Source: Niallia taxi (GTDB taxonomy: Bacteria > Bacillota > Bacilli > Bacillales > Cytobacillaceae). Taken from it: a DNA stretch of 64,000 nucleotides. Under the pieces are notes generated by a model. The model was not told the origin of the DNA. It did not search any database and was given only the letters and a program-made list of their open reading frames with translations. Position numbers and translations under genes: made by a program. Below, piece by piece: positions 63,874-64,000 of the stretch. The DNA is taken from assembly GCF_004005475.1 (NCBI RefSeq), contig NZ_RZTZ01000016.1, positions 31,547 through 95,546 of the forward strand, given 5' to 3'. Positions within the stretch are counted from its first letter, which is position 1; every line of letters starts with the position of its first letter.

Positions 63874-64000
63874 TGGATTGTCAACATTAAATCAAACAGC
63901 TTTTTTAAGGGACGATTGTTTGTAGTCAATGGGGCTTACATAACCTAGTGTTCCATGGATTCGAAGCTTGTTATACCAGTTAACATAGTCACTGAATTCT
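63874..64000 (-). mobile_element. Right end of an IS3-family insertion sequence (partial)
   Basis: The end TGGATTGTCAAC at 63874 starts right after the transposase tail and is like IS3-family terminal repeats. DNA from here has normal CpG content, unlike the element around it, so the IS inserted later. The rest is beyond the window. Confidence 0.75.
63892..64000 (-). CDS. IS3-family transposase OrfB, C-terminal 35 residues
   Basis: The minus-strand frame ending at 63892 reads EFSDYVNWYNKLRIHGTLGY then VSPIDYKQS, the conserved C-terminus of DDE transposases of IS3 (IS150-like) elements. Continues beyond 64000. Confidence 0.88.
   Translation of the reverse strand, partial: EFSDYVNWYNKLRIHGTLGYVSPIDYKQSSLKKAV

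Larger units (their letters stand above)
61529..63891. other. 2.3-kb gene-free region of the element
   Basis: No convincing reading frame on either strand; the longest (61837-62025 plus, 63705-63929 minus) lack ribosome sites. It contains iteron-like repeats (61806-61860), the words TACAGATTAGAAAA (62423-62436 on minus) and CCAACTACAAC (near 62277), three GTCAGGAGG copies on the plus strand (near 62030, 62575, 62740), three ACAGTTA repeats (62620-62660), and face-to-face promoters at 63658-63708. The plus strand switches from pyrimidine-rich to purine-rich around 62 kb. Replication origin or non-coding RNA region are possible roles. Confidence 0.5.
55675..64000. mobile_element. Foreign, nearly CpG-free integrated element (left end and body; right end not in window)
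   Basis: Begins inside yfkAB. About 8.2 kb before an IS3 copy that starts near 63874. Over roughly 55690-63870 I count five CpG (56042, 61620, 61653, 63174, 63858) and one GATC (61650), against hundreds and tens expected at about 39% GC. Genes are nearly all leftward and short: winged-helix/HTH proteins, an HNH protein, coiled coils and tiny peptides, with repeated regulatory words, iteron-like repeats and a long non-coding region. Content resembles a plasmid- or phage-type element. No integrase, terminase, capsid or conjugation gene is visible here. Confidence 0.75.

Noticed and set aside
63705..63929. 74-codon minus-strand frame across the IS junction
   Set aside because: It runs through the IS terminal repeat and the end of the transposase in another frame; Pro/Ser-rich low-complexity tail; no ribosome site.

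Overview
The window looks like the chromosome of a low-GC, spore-forming Bacillaceae (Bacillus/Niallia/Cytobacillus-like). The support is xpaC-telA, an appDFABC peptide permease, a probable small acid-soluble spore protein, pdaA, a yfkAB radical-SAM gene, rlmCD, Gram-positive GGAGG ribosome-binding sites, and candidate CodY, CcpA (cre) and Rex sites. Species is not determined. No tRNA, rRNA or CRISPR array was seen.

Layout. 1-1364: xpaC-telA pair. 1590-5424: LytS/LytT-type two-component system with an OFA-family transporter whose upstream region carries a 21-bp-period LytTR direct repeat, a YpdAB-YhjX-like pyruvate module. 5536-11520: app oligopeptide ABC operon with CodY-like boxes upstream and a structured element between appA and appB. 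12284-24608: mostly housekeeping and accessory genes: acetate transporter, PepF, secreted endonuclease, MFS transporters, PC4-like protein, SH3b-C39 peptidase, a 798-residue two-domain isoprenoid synthase, an aromatic-acid-type MFS, a broken membrane gene and a VOC protein. 24796-29559: GyrI-like protein, DeoR regulator divergent from two tandem cytosine-deaminase-like amidohydrolases, and an ankyrin lipoprotein. 29652-35388: assimilatory/dissimilatory nitrite reductase operon nirB-nirD-cobA/hemD-sirB-nirC with Rex/FNR-like dyads at both ends. 35809-36579: SDR gene with a nonsense codon at position 4. 36699-43528: sorbitol (glucitol) PTS operon. 44181-54900: RlmCD, cell-wall-anchored GH43 arabinanase, DUF3139, DUF1385, AlkA, PdaA, class I fumarase, SE1561 and YtxH-like proteins.

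55005-64000: yfkAB is cut after about 223 codons, and everything to the right belongs to a foreign element of at least 8.2 kb. It carries a minus-strand set of small phage/plasmid-like genes (winged-helix and HTH proteins, an HNH protein, coiled coils, tiny peptides) and a 2.1-2.3 kb gene-free region. By reading it line by line I found only five CpG dinucleotides in about 8.17 kb (several hundred would be expected) and a single GATC, while GpC is common. The flanking host DNA has ordinary CpG content. Depletion runs through coding and non-coding parts alike, so all arginines there must use AGA/AGG. At the right edge the element is itself interrupted by an IS3-family insertion sequence with normal CpG. 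This CpG-free element is the most unusual thing in the window; its right end and any integrase lie outside.
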